From an uncultured Bacteroidota bacterium (GTDB lineage: Bacteria; Bacteroidota; Bacteroidia; Bacteroidales; P3): a stretch of DNA of 64,000 nt. The position numbers were made by a program, and so were the translations under genes. Where the stretch lies: positions 1 through 64,000 of the forward strand of contig CADAQX010000004.1 of NCBI GenBank assembly GCA_902790215.1, read 5' to 3'. The notes beneath the pieces were generated by a model that made no database searches, was not told the DNA's origin, and saw only the letters and a program-made list of their open reading frames with translations. Below, piece by piece: positions 36,469 through 45,675 of the stretch. Numbering within the stretch: position 1 is the stretch's first letter; the number at the start of each line of letters is the position of its first letter.

Positions 36469-38955
36469 ATGGATAACAATACCAACAATTCCCAGACCAA
36501 CGTATCGTTCCTCGACGACAAACAGTCCGTCTCCTTCCACATCAAGGATTTGGTCTTCCTACTACTGCGCAACATACACTGGCTTATTATCTTCGCTCTG
36601 CTGGGCGGTGTCATAGCCAACCTCTACACACGTCGTCAGGAAAAAATCTACGAAAGCAATGCCAAAATCCTTATCCGCAGTGGCAACGATGTAGGTGTGG
36701 CCGACAACAACATGCGCGAAATGTCCATCCGCACCACCTTGGGTCTGCAGTCCTTCTACTCAAGCACCCTGTATAACGAGATGATGATTCTCACCTCCAA
36801 GACCACTATACGGAAAGCCGTGGAAGACCTGCATCTGAACATCGTCTATTCCACCCACACCCGTTTCACCCACCGCGACAAAGACCTCTACGGCATCTCG
36901 CCTGTCGAAATAGAAATGGCCGACGACGACTTCCCCCTGCCGAACCGTCTTGTAATCACAATCCTCGATGAAGGTCATGCCCTGCTGAGCCGTTCCGGAC
37001 ACCCCTCACTCTATGTACCCTTCAACAAAGTCGTCATCACCCCCATGGGCAGAATGACAGTGCGCAAGACCTGGGCATTCGAAAACAACTACATCGGACA
37101 GGAAATCACCGTAGAGAACAGAGATTTAACCTCCGTGGCAGAATACTATCGCTGGCGTCTCGACGTGCAGCGGGACAGCGAGAAAAACACCATCCTCAAC
37201 CTCTCCATGCACGACTCATCCCCCCAACGGTGTGCCGACTTCATCAACACCGTAATCCGGGTTTACAACGACGGAGCTGTCAACGACAAGAAACGCATCA
37301 TCTCCGACACCTACAACTACATCAACGAGCGCATCAACATCATCAGCGGCGACCTTGACGCACAAGAGTCCGCAATGGCCAACTACCGAAGCAGCAACGA
37401 CGTGGTCACCTCCTCCACCGTCAGCGAAAGATACATATCCGAAAGCATCAACTCCAACAACCAGATATTCCGCCTGCAGTCCGAACTGGCCATGGTGCGC
37501 TCACTGCTCGATGCCATCCGGCTTAGCGACGGCAGCAGCGTAATCCCCATAGGCTCCGTGTCCAACCCTGTTATCGTCTCATACCTCACCACCTACAACC
37601 AACAGGCCCAGGAAGTGGCTCGCTACATAGAACTGGGCACTACCAAAAATCCCGTTGCACTGCGTACCATCGAAAAACAGCGCCAACTGCAGCAAGACCT
37701 CGCAAGCATAACCGAAGGCTACATCGCCTCACTCGAACAGCGTATCCTCAGCGAGCGCAGCGTGGGCAACTCGGCAACCGCCAAAATGCGTTCAGCCCCT
37801 CAAAAACAAATCTACCTTGAAGGAATGGAGCGCAACCAGAAAATTAAAGAGCAACTATACATCTCCCTGCTCTCGCGCCGCGAAGAACTCATGATCAGCC
37901 AGCCCTCACTCGAAGGCGTTGCAAAAATCATCGACGAAGCCCGCGTCAACAAACGCCCCATCGCCCCCAACACCACGCGCATGACTGTCATCGGTCTCAT
38001 CATCGGACTCATGATCCCCATCCTCTTCTACATCCTTCGCCGACTGTTCGACACACAGGTGAAGACTTACAACGACATCGAAGCAGCCACCACAATACCC
38101 TTCCTCTCCGAAATACCTGCACTGCCCCCCGATGACACCCGCAGCATCGTCATCAACGACAAAGAGCACGACGGCATCGCCGAATCGTTCCGCCATCTGC
38201 GTGCCAAAATCGAGTTTCTTGGAGGCAAAGAAGGCAAGTCCAAAGTTCTCCTCTTCACCTCCCTCGTTCCCGGTTCCGGAAAAACTTTTACCACAAGCAA
38301 CCTGGCTGCCAGCATAGGTCTCACCGACAAGAAAATCATCATCGTCGACCTCGACCTCCGCAAGGGCTCTCTGACACGCAAGTTCTACAACCGCCACAAA
38401 CCCGGCATCGTCAACTATCTCACCGAAAAAGAAGACAACATCGACACCCTCATCCAGCACGACATTGTTGCTCCCAACGTCGATGCCCTCTTCTCCGGCC
38501 CCCTGCCTCCCAACCCTGCCGAACTGCTCGGCTCGCCGCGTTTCGACCAAGTGATAGAATATCTGCGTACCAAATACGAATACATCATCCTCGACAGCAC
38601 ACCCGCCGGCATGGTGGTTGACACCGACATAGTGAAACACGTCGCCGACCACACCTGCTTCCTTATCCGTGCACGCCGCTTCGACAAACGCATGCTCCTC
38701 GACGTGGAACGACTCTACAAAGAACACGCCTTCCCAAGCATGTGCACCATCCTCAACGACGTCAAATATGACAAACAACCCCTCTACGGCCGCCAGTATG
38801 GCTACGGCTATGGATATGGCTACGGTTACGGCTATGGATATGGCTACGGTTACGGCTATGGATACAGTTATGGCGACGACCCAAAAGGCCAGGCTGCACC
38901 AAACAAAAAAAGCACCTCGCGCGTTAAAGACCTCTTTAGAAAAAAGAAGAAATAA
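36469..38955 (+). CDS. Wzc-type polysaccharide co-polymerase with BY-kinase domain and Gly-Tyr tail
   Basis: An 828-residue inner-membrane protein: cytoplasmic start, membrane helix near residues 35-52, large periplasmic Wzz/GNVR coiled-coil region, second helix near 505-525, then a bacterial tyrosine kinase domain with Walker A PGSGKT (Lys605), Walker A' VDLDLRK (about 626-632) and Walker B IILDSTP. The C-terminus is a Gly-Tyr run with 13 Tyr in residues 777-801, the expected autophosphorylation cluster but unusually regular. Such proteins control chain length and export through cycles of phosphorylation. Confidence 0.92.
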   Translation: MDNNTNNSQTNVSFLDDKQSVSFHIKDLVFLLLRNIHWLIIFALLGGVIANLYTRRQEKIYESNAKILIRSGNDVGVADNNMREMSIRTTLGLQSFYSSTLYNEMMILTSKTTIRKAVEDLHLNIVYSTHTRFTHRDKDLYGISPVEIEMADDDFPLPNRLVITILDEGHALLSRSGHPSLYVPFNKVVITPMGRMTVRKTWAFENNYIGQEITVENRDLTSVAEYYRWRLDVQRDSEKNTILNLSMHDSSPQRCADFINTVIRVYNDGAVNDKKRIISDTYNYINERINIISGDLDAQESAMANYRSSNDVVTSSTVSERYISESINSNNQIFRLQSELAMVRSLLDAIRLSDGSSVIPIGSVSNPVIVSYLTTYNQQAQEVARYIELGTTKNPVALRTIEKQRQLQQDLASITEGYIASLEQRILSERSVGNSATAKMRSAPQKQIYLEGMERNQKIKEQLYISLLSRREELMISQPSLEGVAKIIDEARVNKRPIAPNTTRMTVIGLIIGLMIPILFYILRRLFDTQVKTYNDIEAATTIPFLSEIPALPPDDTRSIVINDKEHDGIAESFRHLRAKIEFLGGKEGKSKVLLFTSLVPGSGKTFTTSNLAASIGLTDKKIIIVDLDLRKGSLTRKFYNRHKPGIVNYLTEKEDNIDTLIQHDIVAPNVDALFSGPLPPNPAELLGSPRFDQVIEYLRTKYEYIILDSTPAGMVVDTDIVKHVADHTCFLIRARRFDKRMLLDVERLYKEHAFPSMCTILNDVKYDKQPLYGRQYGYGYGYGYGYGYGYGYGYGYGYSYGDDPKGQAAPNKKSTSRVKDLFRKKKK
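38797..38874 (+). repeat. 24-bp in-frame tandem repeat encoding the Gly-Tyr tail
   Basis: Alternating Tyr and Gly codons with a 24-bp period (GGCTATGGATAT then GGCTACGGTTAC), nearly three periods. It is liable to copy-number change in steps of eight residues or fewer. Confidence 0.88.
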
Positions 38956-38996
38956 CCCCCTTCCGGAACAACCGGAAAACCGATACAAACCTAAAC

Positions 38997-39125
38997 AGAC
39001 GAGAGTTGAGAGTTGAGAAGATTGCATGATTGTCTGATTGTTTGATTGCTTGAGTGATTTGACCGCGCCAGCCACTCAGGAATTAACACAATCAAGCATT
39101 CAAGCAATAATTTCAATTTCCAACT
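38997..39125 (+). repeat. Iterated-word hairpin repeat, class B copy 1
   Basis: GAGAGTTGAG words, GATTGTCTGATTG words, core at 39051-39078 (TGAGTGATTTGACC then GCGCCAGCCACTCA), then CAATCAAGCATTCAAGCAAT. Confidence 0.85.
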
Positions 39126-39144
39126 CTCTTTTTTCAATAGTCAA

Positions 39145-40029
39145 ATGCCCCGCGAAAAGGAAATATTCAAAGTCACATTGGTGGGCAGTGCTGTAAACGT
39201 GCTGCTGACCGTTTTCAAATTTGTTGCCGGTGTAGTGGGACATAGTGCCGCAATGACCGCCGACGCAGTACATTCACTGTCCGACTTGTTAACCGATGCC
39301 GTTGTGATTCTCTTTGTTCGCATCAGTGCCAAACCCGAAGACTGCAGCCATGATTACGGTCACGGAAAGTATGAAACTTTGGCCACTACACTTATCGGCA
39401 TAGCCCTTACAGCAGTAGCCATCGGCATTGGCTACAAGGCTGTAACTGCACTCCTCTTTTGGGGACAGGGAGGAACCCTGGAGGCTCCAGGCATGCTGGC
39501 ACTATGGGCAGCCGTGGTGTCCATTATTCTAAAAGAACTTGTCTATCATTACACCATTCGTCGCGCACGCAATCTTAACTCTCCTGCCGTAGAGGCTAAC
39601 GCATGGCATCACCGCAGCGATGCTCTATCGTCTCTCGGCACACTGGCAGGCATCGGTGGTGCCATCATACTGGGGGACCGATGGACAATGCTCGACCCGC
39701 TGGCATCCCTTGTCGTCACATTCTTTATACTTCGAGTTGCATGGAAACTCCTTCGACAAGGTCTTGACGAACTATTGGAAGCATCTTTGCCCGAAGAAAT
39801 AGAGAAGCAAATTCTTGACATCGTCACTTCATTCTCTGACGTACACGACCCTCACCACTTGCGCACACGCCGTATAGGTAACCGTTATGCCATCGAGATG
39901 CACTTCCGGATGGACGGTTCTCTCTCCCTCGACACTGTCCACACCCGAACCCGTGAGATTGAACATAAACTGAAAGAGCATTTCGGCCCCGACACACTCA
40001 TCACACTGCATGTTGAGCCAATGAAATAA
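39145..40029 (+). CDS. Cation diffusion facilitator (CDF) metal exporter
   Basis: A 294-residue inner-membrane transporter with about five or six helices; the metal site pattern in helix 2 (MTADAVHSLSDLLTDA) and helix 5 (HHRSDALSSLG) is that of Zn/Fe/Mn proton antiporters. The C-terminal cytoplasmic domain (RIGNRYAIEMHFRMDG, HTRTREIEHKLKEHF) is the CDF dimerisation domain. Metal specificity not deducible. No -7 box seen upstream; only repeats. Confidence 0.92.
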   Translation: MPREKEIFKVTLVGSAVNVLLTVFKFVAGVVGHSAAMTADAVHSLSDLLTDAVVILFVRISAKPEDCSHDYGHGKYETLATTLIGIALTAVAIGIGYKAVTALLFWGQGGTLEAPGMLALWAAVVSIILKELVYHYTIRRARNLNSPAVEANAWHHRSDALSSLGTLAGIGGAIILGDRWTMLDPLASLVVTFFILRVAWKLLRQGLDELLEASLPEEIEKQILDIVTSFSDVHDPHHLRTRRIGNRYAIEMHFRMDGSLSLDTVHTRTREIEHKLKEHFGPDTLITLHVEPMK

Positions 40030-40064
40030 TTCCCTAAAGTAAAAAACAATATTAATAACATAAA

Positions 40065-41162
40065 ATGAAAAGAACAATTCTAATCAATGTCATGGCGCTG
40101 ATTCTTTGCGCCTGTGGCAACAACGCAAATCAGAACGAAAACCTTGACACAATGAACCAGAAACCTGTACCCGGCACGGGCGGTGACAATTACGTGCCCT
40201 ATGAAGAGCGTGACGGAGTAGACTCCGCCGCAATAGTCTATTTCACCCGCGACCTTTCAGCCAACGGATTGATTAAAGCCTACGAACAAGTGAATGGCAA
40301 GATTGAAGGCAAAGTGGCCGTAAAACTCCACACTGGTGAAAAGAACGGCCCCAACATCATTCCAAGCTCTTGGGTCAAGGCCCTGATGAAGAAAGACCTG
40401 AAAGACGGCACCATCATCGAGACAAACACCTACTACGAAGGTGACCGCTACACTACCGCCCTGCACCGCGAAACTCTCAAAGTGAACGGATGGACATTTG
40501 CACCTGTGGACATTCTCGATGAAGAAGACACCGTCACCTTGCCCGTCATGGGAGGCAAATGGTTCACCCGCATGAGCATGGGCAGCCATCTTACGAACTA
40601 CAACAGTCTTGTCACACTCACTCATTTCAAAGGTCACACCCAGGGAGGTTTTGGCGGTAGCAACAAGAACATCGGCATCGGCTGTGCCGACGGACGAGTA
40701 GGTAAAGCATGGATACACACCACTCCCGGCCAACCCGATCAATGGGACATTGCAACAGAGGAGTTTATGGAGCGCATGACCGAAAGCACAAAGGCCACTA
40801 TAGACTACTTTGGCGAACATGTGTGCTACGTCAACGTAATGCGCAACATGTCTGTATCATGCGACTGCGAAGGTCTGGCAGCCGAGCCAGTTGTGACACC
40901 CAACGTAGGAATTCTCTCTTCCACCGACCTGCTGGCTATTGACCAAGCCTGTATTGACATCATCTATGCCATGACCGCCAAAGAGAACCACGATATGGTG
41001 GAACGCATCGAGAGCCGCCACGGTTTACGCCAGCTTTCCTACATGAAGGAACTGGGCATGGGTCACGACCGCTACATACTCATCGACCTTGACAACGGTG
41101 GCAAACGCATCACAGCAGCCGAAGCCGCCAAGGGACTGAAACCTTTCGTTCAAGGGAAATAA
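40065..41162 (+). CDS. DUF362 family lipoprotein
   Basis: A 365-residue protein with a lipobox ending at Cys17, followed by a low-complexity linker and a DUF362-like domain (AAIVYFTRDL, GKVAVKLHTGEKNGPN, HFKGHTQGGFGGSNKNIGIG). Many DUF362 proteins carry an inserted ferredoxin domain; I see no CxxCxxC cluster here, only CDC. Function unknown. Two bases separate it from the DUF1963 gene. Confidence 0.75.
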   Translation: MKRTILINVMALILCACGNNANQNENLDTMNQKPVPGTGGDNYVPYEERDGVDSAAIVYFTRDLSANGLIKAYEQVNGKIEGKVAVKLHTGEKNGPNIIPSSWVKALMKKDLKDGTIIETNTYYEGDRYTTALHRETLKVNGWTFAPVDILDEEDTVTLPVMGGKWFTRMSMGSHLTNYNSLVTLTHFKGHTQGGFGGSNKNIGIGCADGRVGKAWIHTTPGQPDQWDIATEEFMERMTESTKATIDYFGEHVCYVNVMRNMSVSCDCEGLAAEPVVTPNVGILSSTDLLAIDQACIDIIYAMTAKENHDMVERIESRHGLRQLSYMKELGMGHDRYILIDLDNGGKRITAAEAAKGLKPFVQGK

Positions 41163-41163
41163 A

Positions 41164-42309
41164 ATGAAGAAACACCCCAAGCACAACGAGAGTCCCATAC
41201 GACCCATCCGTTCCACCGTCGAAGTGGCGCTGCTCCTCATCACCCTCTACAGTGCCATACTCACAGGCAACTGGACATGGTTCATCATCTCTGCCGTCTT
41301 TGTGTCTGTGGCTTTCGGGGCACGTCTGTGGACATGGATGAGTATTCGGAAAACAAAAAAGAAGGCCCTGCTCGAGGCTGGGGTGGACATTCAAGTACCC
41401 ATTGATATATTGGCAAACGCCATAGAGAAGTCGGAGGCAATTGCCCACCAGCTGCACAAGCAGACAGGTCGGCAATGCCTGAGGATGACAGTAAACCCCG
41501 ACCGCAAACCCAACCTTACCGACACAAAACTCGGCGGTGCACCATGGTGGGATTTCAATATCCCATACCCCACCGATACCGACGGACGGCCCATGATGCT
41601 GGTATTCCAAATCAACTTCGGCCAAGCCCCCAAACTTGCACCGCTGCCCGAAAGCGGTATGCTGCAATTCTTCATTACCTCCGACCCTAAGAACTACAGC
41701 TACGGCCAAAACGACAACTGGGGCATCGAGCAGCGCAACTTCCGTGTAGTGTATCATCCAACAGTCACCGACATGGTCACCCATGACATGGTACAAGACT
41801 TCCCCCGCTGCGAAGAGCACACCGACACCGCACCTGTCTATGGCGAATACGCCATAGATGTGGTGCTGGGCGAGGATGCCATCAATGTGGCATGTCCCCA
41901 TTTCACAAAAAACTTCTCCCATGCAGTAAAGGAACTCTACAGCGACGAAGTGCAGGTGGAAGACCCCATGGATTACCTCACCACTGACTTCCCCGAAGGC
42001 CATCGCGACGGAGACGAAACCACACTCCTCTCCACCCCCGACGTCTATCGCGGTTACCCTGAAGAAAGCGATTTCCAGATGCTGGGCTATCCGCGCTTTG
42101 AACAATACGACTACCGCAATGATGATATAAAACTGCGTTCTTTCGACACTCTGTTGCTGCAAATCCCCACACTCGAAGACAAAAGTGACGAAAGCGACGG
42201 CAACCGCACCCTATGGGGCGACTGCGGTTCGGCAAGGCTCTTCATCTCCTACGACGACTTAATTCGACGCGACTTCAGCCGTGTCTTCTACGAAACACAA
42301 TGCTATTAA
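41164..42309 (+). CDS. DUF1963 (YwqG-like) protein with N-terminal membrane segments
   Basis: A 381-residue protein: two hydrophobic helices in residues 18-60 (VEVALLLITLYSAIL, FIISAVFVSVAFGA), then a YwqG/DUF1963 domain recognisable from KLGGAPWWDFNIPYPTD, MLVFQINFGQAPKLAPLPESGMLQFFI and the closing GDCGSARLFISYDDL. Function unknown. It ends one base before the next start, so the two probably work together. Confidence 0.75.
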   Translation: MKKHPKHNESPIRPIRSTVEVALLLITLYSAILTGNWTWFIISAVFVSVAFGARLWTWMSIRKTKKKALLEAGVDIQVPIDILANAIEKSEAIAHQLHKQTGRQCLRMTVNPDRKPNLTDTKLGGAPWWDFNIPYPTDTDGRPMMLVFQINFGQAPKLAPLPESGMLQFFITSDPKNYSYGQNDNWGIEQRNFRVVYHPTVTDMVTHDMVQDFPRCEEHTDTAPVYGEYAIDVVLGEDAINVACPHFTKNFSHAVKELYSDEVQVEDPMDYLTTDFPEGHRDGDETTLLSTPDVYRGYPEESDFQMLGYPRFEQYDYRNDDIKLRSFDTLLLQIPTLEDKSDESDGNRTLWGDCGSARLFISYDDLIRRDFSRVFYETQCY

Positions 42310-42310
42310 G

Positions 42311-43282
42311 ATGACTCCAAAAAAGGGAACATGGGTAATCTTCGACGGTAGCCTGTCTTATGTGGTAGGTCTCTACCCCAATTACTATGAGCAATATGAT
42401 GCCGCGGTAGTCAACGGGGAAACCAGAACAGGGGAGCGGAGTGAACGTCAGATAGTACTCCGCGACCTATACAGCGACACAGGACACCGCATGAAAGGCA
42501 CACCCCACGCATATTACCTCGACGCCATCAAGCCCGACCTTCATCCCCTTACTGAAAAGGAGCAGGCTAAAATTGACCGGTTCCGCCAGAACCAACCGGA
42601 AGCCTGGCAGCGGTGGATAGATGACGCTACCATCTGCCTGGACTATGTCTATGTAGGCTTTGGGGTACCTCGTGAACAATTAGACAATACCGCCAAAGTG
42701 TTACGACGACTGGCCAGACAGTTACCCGAGACCTTCTCCTTTACCAACTTGGTGACTCTGGCAGCATCTTCAAGTATCGACCTCACGGGCTGCACCACAG
42801 ACTATCACAACAGATTCGAGACAATGGTCTCGTTCAAGCTTGTCTTCCAAGTAGGCGAACGTCTCGGACGGCAACAACTCTTCCGCACTGTCACCGACAT
42901 CGATACTGGCGACCGCGAAGAAGACCGCCGTCTCCTAAGTGGCGAATTACCTCTGTTTAACAACGAGTGCCTGTTCCTTTTCATCGCTCGCAACACAAAG
43001 GAATACCTTGCCCTGCACCCCGACTCCCAACTGCAGGCCTTCTTCGACATACTGAAACCCGCCTTCATGTCATTTATCAACAACAAACGAGACAACGAAC
43101 TGGCCAACCTATATCGCCGATGGGTGCCCAAACGCATGTTCAGCCGCGAGGAAGCATGGACTCTGGCTGCCGACTGGTTAGACAACATAAGCAGCCTGCA
43201 CGGGACAGCACCCATTGCTTCTACCCTTCGCACTGCCGAATGGCACCAGCAGTACAACTGGATCTACGACGTATGCAGCTGA
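42311..43282 (+). CDS. Hypothetical protein
   Basis: A 323-residue soluble protein with no recognised family; the start TPKKGTWVIFDGSLSYVVG and the many Trp, Tyr and Arg suggest a globular cytoplasmic protein. An in-frame ATG at 42281 would overlap the DUF1963 gene by 29 bases; 42311, one base after that stop, is preferred. Context suggests a function linked with the DUF1963 protein. Confidence 0.65.
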   Translation: MTPKKGTWVIFDGSLSYVVGLYPNYYEQYDAAVVNGETRTGERSERQIVLRDLYSDTGHRMKGTPHAYYLDAIKPDLHPLTEKEQAKIDRFRQNQPEAWQRWIDDATICLDYVYVGFGVPREQLDNTAKVLRRLARQLPETFSFTNLVTLAASSSIDLTGCTTDYHNRFETMVSFKLVFQVGERLGRQQLFRTVTDIDTGDREEDRRLLSGELPLFNNECLFLFIARNTKEYLALHPDSQLQAFFDILKPAFMSFINNKRDNELANLYRRWVPKRMFSREEAWTLAADWLDNISSLHGTAPIASTLRTAEWHQQYNWIYDVCS

Positions 43283-43336
43283 CATCAACAATCCGGCAAT
43301 ATAAGGAAATCATAACAAAAAATAAAACCTCAAAAC

Positions 43337-43858
43337 ATGAAACGTATTTTATTAATCATGACCGCATGCAGCCTGTTTTTTAGTGCATGCGCACAAAAGA
43401 AAACCGAAAACCCTCAAAACAACAACACCATGAAAAAGACCTTAGTAGCCTATTTCTCGGCCACCGGCACCACCAAACGCGCCGCCGAGCAGCTCGCCAA
43501 AGAGCACAATGCCGACCTCTTCGAGATTGCACCCGAGCAGCCCTATACCGCTGCCGACCTCGACTGGACCAACAAACAGTCGCGCTCCTCGTTGGAAATG
43601 AAAGACAAATCTTCGCGCCCAGCCATCAAGGGCTCCTGCGCCAACATCGCCGACTACGACACCGTGTGGATTGGATTCCCCGTGTGGTGGTATACAGCAC
43701 CCACCATCGTCAACACCTTCATCGAGGCCCACGACCTCAGCGGCAAAGTGCTCAACGTATTTGCCACCAGCGGTGGCAGCGACGTTAAAGGGTCGGCAGC
43801 CGACCTTAAAAAGGCCTACCCGCAATACCAGTGGGGCGAAAGCCGCCTGATGAACTAA
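43337..43858 (+). CDS. Exported flavodoxin-like protein with lipoprotein signal
   Basis: A 173-residue flavodoxin (flavodoxin_4-like): FMN phosphate loop FSATGTTKRAA, the WIGFPVWWYTAP aromatic loop and FATSGGSDVKGS. Uniquely it has a lipobox (FFSAC, Cys18) and an Asn/Gln linker ahead of an internal Met32 (nucleotide 43430) which is itself a perfect flavodoxin N-terminus. The protein may be periplasmic or two forms may be made. It is the last gene of the plus-strand block. Confidence 0.8.
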   Translation: MKRILLIMTACSLFFSACAQKKTENPQNNNTMKKTLVAYFSATGTTKRAAEQLAKEHNADLFEIAPEQPYTAADLDWTNKQSRSSLEMKDKSSRPAIKGSCANIADYDTVWIGFPVWWYTAPTIVNTFIEAHDLSGKVLNVFATSGGSDVKGSAADLKKAYPQYQWGESRLMN

Positions 43859-43877
43859 CCCATCGGAAAATACAACC

Positions 43878-43923
43878 AAAAGAAAGATAGCCTGAGCATT
43901 GCGCTACAGGCTATCTTTCTTTT
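43878..43923. terminator. Perfect 17-bp bidirectional terminator
   Basis: AAAAGAAAGATAGCCTG (43878-43894) pairs exactly with 43907-43923; A-run on one side and T-run on the other. It lies between convergent genes. Confidence 0.9.
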
Positions 43924-44019
43924 GTGCATACAGAAGGCAGCCTTCAATGTTGTGCCATGCCGTATTGCTGCAAGACACCCTCCACTATTTTTCCAACTCC
44001 TCGCCGCGACAGTTGAGAG

Positions 44020-44215
44020 TTGAAGAAAATTGAAAGTTGAAATTATTGCTTGAATGCTTGATTGCTTTAGTGATTGCTTGATTGTCTGATTGCTTGATTG
44101 CTTGATTGTTTGAGTAATTTGACTGCGCCAGCACTCAAGCATTTACACATTCAAGCATTCAGGCATTAATTCAGACAATCATGCAATCTTCTAAATTTTC
44201 ACTTTTCAATTATTC
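44020..44215. repeat. Iterated-word hairpin repeat, class B copy 2
   Basis: GAAAGTTGAAATT words, then TTGATTGC/TTGATTGT words, core at 44111-44137 (TGAGTAATTTGACTGCGCC then AGCACTCA), then CAAGCATTCA words and AATCATGCAATC. Confidence 0.85.
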
Positions 44216-44223
44216 ACAAGCAT

Positions 44224-44715
44224 TCATTCTTTTGACGGAGGGTTGTCGATTGTGTCGGTGGATGTCGGCGAGCCTCCGCCGCTGAATGTGCCGAGCGCAC
44301 GCATCAGGTAGAAGTAGATACCTATCATCAGCACACACACCATGATGTTGCCGATGCCGATGAAGGAACGGCTGAGGAAAAGCATGGGCATCGCGATCAA
44401 TAGCAGTTTGGCAAGTGTGTAGCAGTGGAATCCGTTTTTGCGCAGGCGCCACATGAGCACCATGCCCACGATGGAGACGGCATCGAGCAGGGCAGTAAGA
44501 AAATAATACCACTGAGGGATGGAGAGGGAGCGCTCCAACAGGATGCCCCATTCATCGGGCACTGCATCGGGATGGGCGGCATAGTAGCGGGTCATCCATG
44601 GCAACGCCATGCCGCTGATGAGTTCGCCGATGAACATGATGCCTGTGTAAATAAAACTAAGTATTAGCAGCACATGCAGCGTGCGGAGATTGGATTTGTA
44701 TTTGATGTCTTCCAT
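44224..44715 (-). CDS. Small four-helix membrane protein
   Basis: A 163-residue inner-membrane protein with four hydrophobic helices (about residues 13-36, 69-88, 98-114, 117-140) and a charged, Thr/Ser-rich C-terminus. No family recognised. Last gene of the minus-strand group headed by the amidase gene. Confidence 0.65.
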   Translation of the reverse strand: MEDIKYKSNLRTLHVLLILSFIYTGIMFIGELISGMALPWMTRYYAAHPDAVPDEWGILLERSLSIPQWYYFLTALLDAVSIVGMVLMWRLRKNGFHCYTLAKLLLIAMPMLFLSRSFIGIGNIMVCVLMIGIYFYLMRALGTFSGGGSPTSTDTIDNPPSKE

Positions 44716-44870
44716 TTTTAAAAGTTGAAAATTGAAAATTGAAAATTGAAAGTTGCTGTCGCACCACAGGTCGAGTAATTATTGATTGTCTGATTGTTTG
44801 ATTGCTTGAGTAATTTTACTGCGCCAGCCACTCAGACAATCAAGCAATCAGACAATCAAGCAATCTTTCA
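44716..44870. repeat. Iterated-word hairpin repeat, class B copy 3, with GAAAATTG words
   Basis: Four AAAATTGA words, then GATTGTCTGATTG words, core 44807-44834 (TGAGTAATTTTACTGCGCC then AGCCACTCA), then CAATCAAG words that run into the 3' end of pyrF. Confidence 0.85.
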
Positions 44871-45675
44871 TTTGTTGTTGCAGTTTACGGGCTTCCTCGG
44901 CGGCACGCTCGGCAAAGTCGGGACCGTTGGAGGCGTAGATGATGCCCCGCGAGGAGTTGACCAACAGGCCGCAGTCGCGCGTGAGGCCGTAGCGGCACAC
45001 TTCTTCGAGGCTTCCACCCTGGGCCCCCACACCGGGGACAAGGAGGAAACTGTCGGGGGCGATTGCACGCACTTGGGTGAGCATGTCGGCCTTGGTGGCA
45101 CCCACCACATACATCATGTTGTCGGGTGTACCCCATTGCTGCGAGGTCTCCAGCACTTTCTCGAAGAGTTTCTTTTCCCCTTCCACGGGCAGGAACTGGA
45201 AATCGAATGCCCCTTTGTTGGAGGTGAGGGCAAGAAGGATTACCCATTTACCCTCATAGACGGTAAAGGGCTGCACGGAGTCAGCTCCCATGTAGGGGGC
45301 TATGGTGAGGGCGTCGAAGTTGAAATCGCCCTGCGGGTCGAGGAATGCCTTGGCATACTGCTGCGAAGTGTTGCCAATGTCGCCGCGCTTGGCGTCAGCA
45401 ATGGTGAAGGCGGGTTTGTCAAGACTGTGGAGGTAGTCCATGGTCTTTTTGAGCTGCACAAGGCCCTCGATGCCCATGGCTTCGTAGAAGGCCAGGTTGG
45501 GCTTATAGGCCACGGTATAGTCTATTGTGGCGTCGATGATGGCTTTGTTGAACTGGAACACGCCGTCGGCGGCGTCGCGCAGATGGGCGGGCATTTTGTT
45601 TTTATCGACGTCGAGGCCCACGCAGAGGAACGACCGGCGGGCATGTATCAGGTTAATGAGTTCTTGTCTTGTCAT
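44848..45675 (-). CDS. pyrF: Orotidine 5'-phosphate decarboxylase
   Basis: Last step of UMP synthesis. A type 2 OMP decarboxylase of 275 residues: FLCVGLDVDKNK at 16-27, the catalytic DAKRGDIG at 94-101, and a C-terminal LVPGVGAQGG. A long in-frame extension to 45876 consists of repeat-encoded residues and is rejected; ATG at 45675 matches the family start. The C-terminal KDCLIV and the stop are encoded in CAATCAAG repeat words. Confidence 0.93.
   Translation of the reverse strand: MTRQELINLIHARRSFLCVGLDVDKNKMPAHLRDAADGVFQFNKAIIDATIDYTVAYKPNLAFYEAMGIEGLVQLKKTMDYLHSLDKPAFTIADAKRGDIGNTSQQYAKAFLDPQGDFNFDALTIAPYMGADSVQPFTVYEGKWVILLALTSNKGAFDFQFLPVEGEKKLFEKVLETSQQWGTPDNMMYVVGATKADMLTQVRAIAPDSFLLVPGVGAQGGSLEEVCRYGLTRDCGLLVNSSRGIIYASNGPDFAERAAEEARKLQQQMKDCLIV

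Noticed and set aside
7075-38955. Diversity-generating retroelement, retron or phage-defence island
   Set aside because: No reverse transcriptase, template/variable repeat pair, nuclease or defence-type effector was recognised; all gene families fit polysaccharide synthesis.
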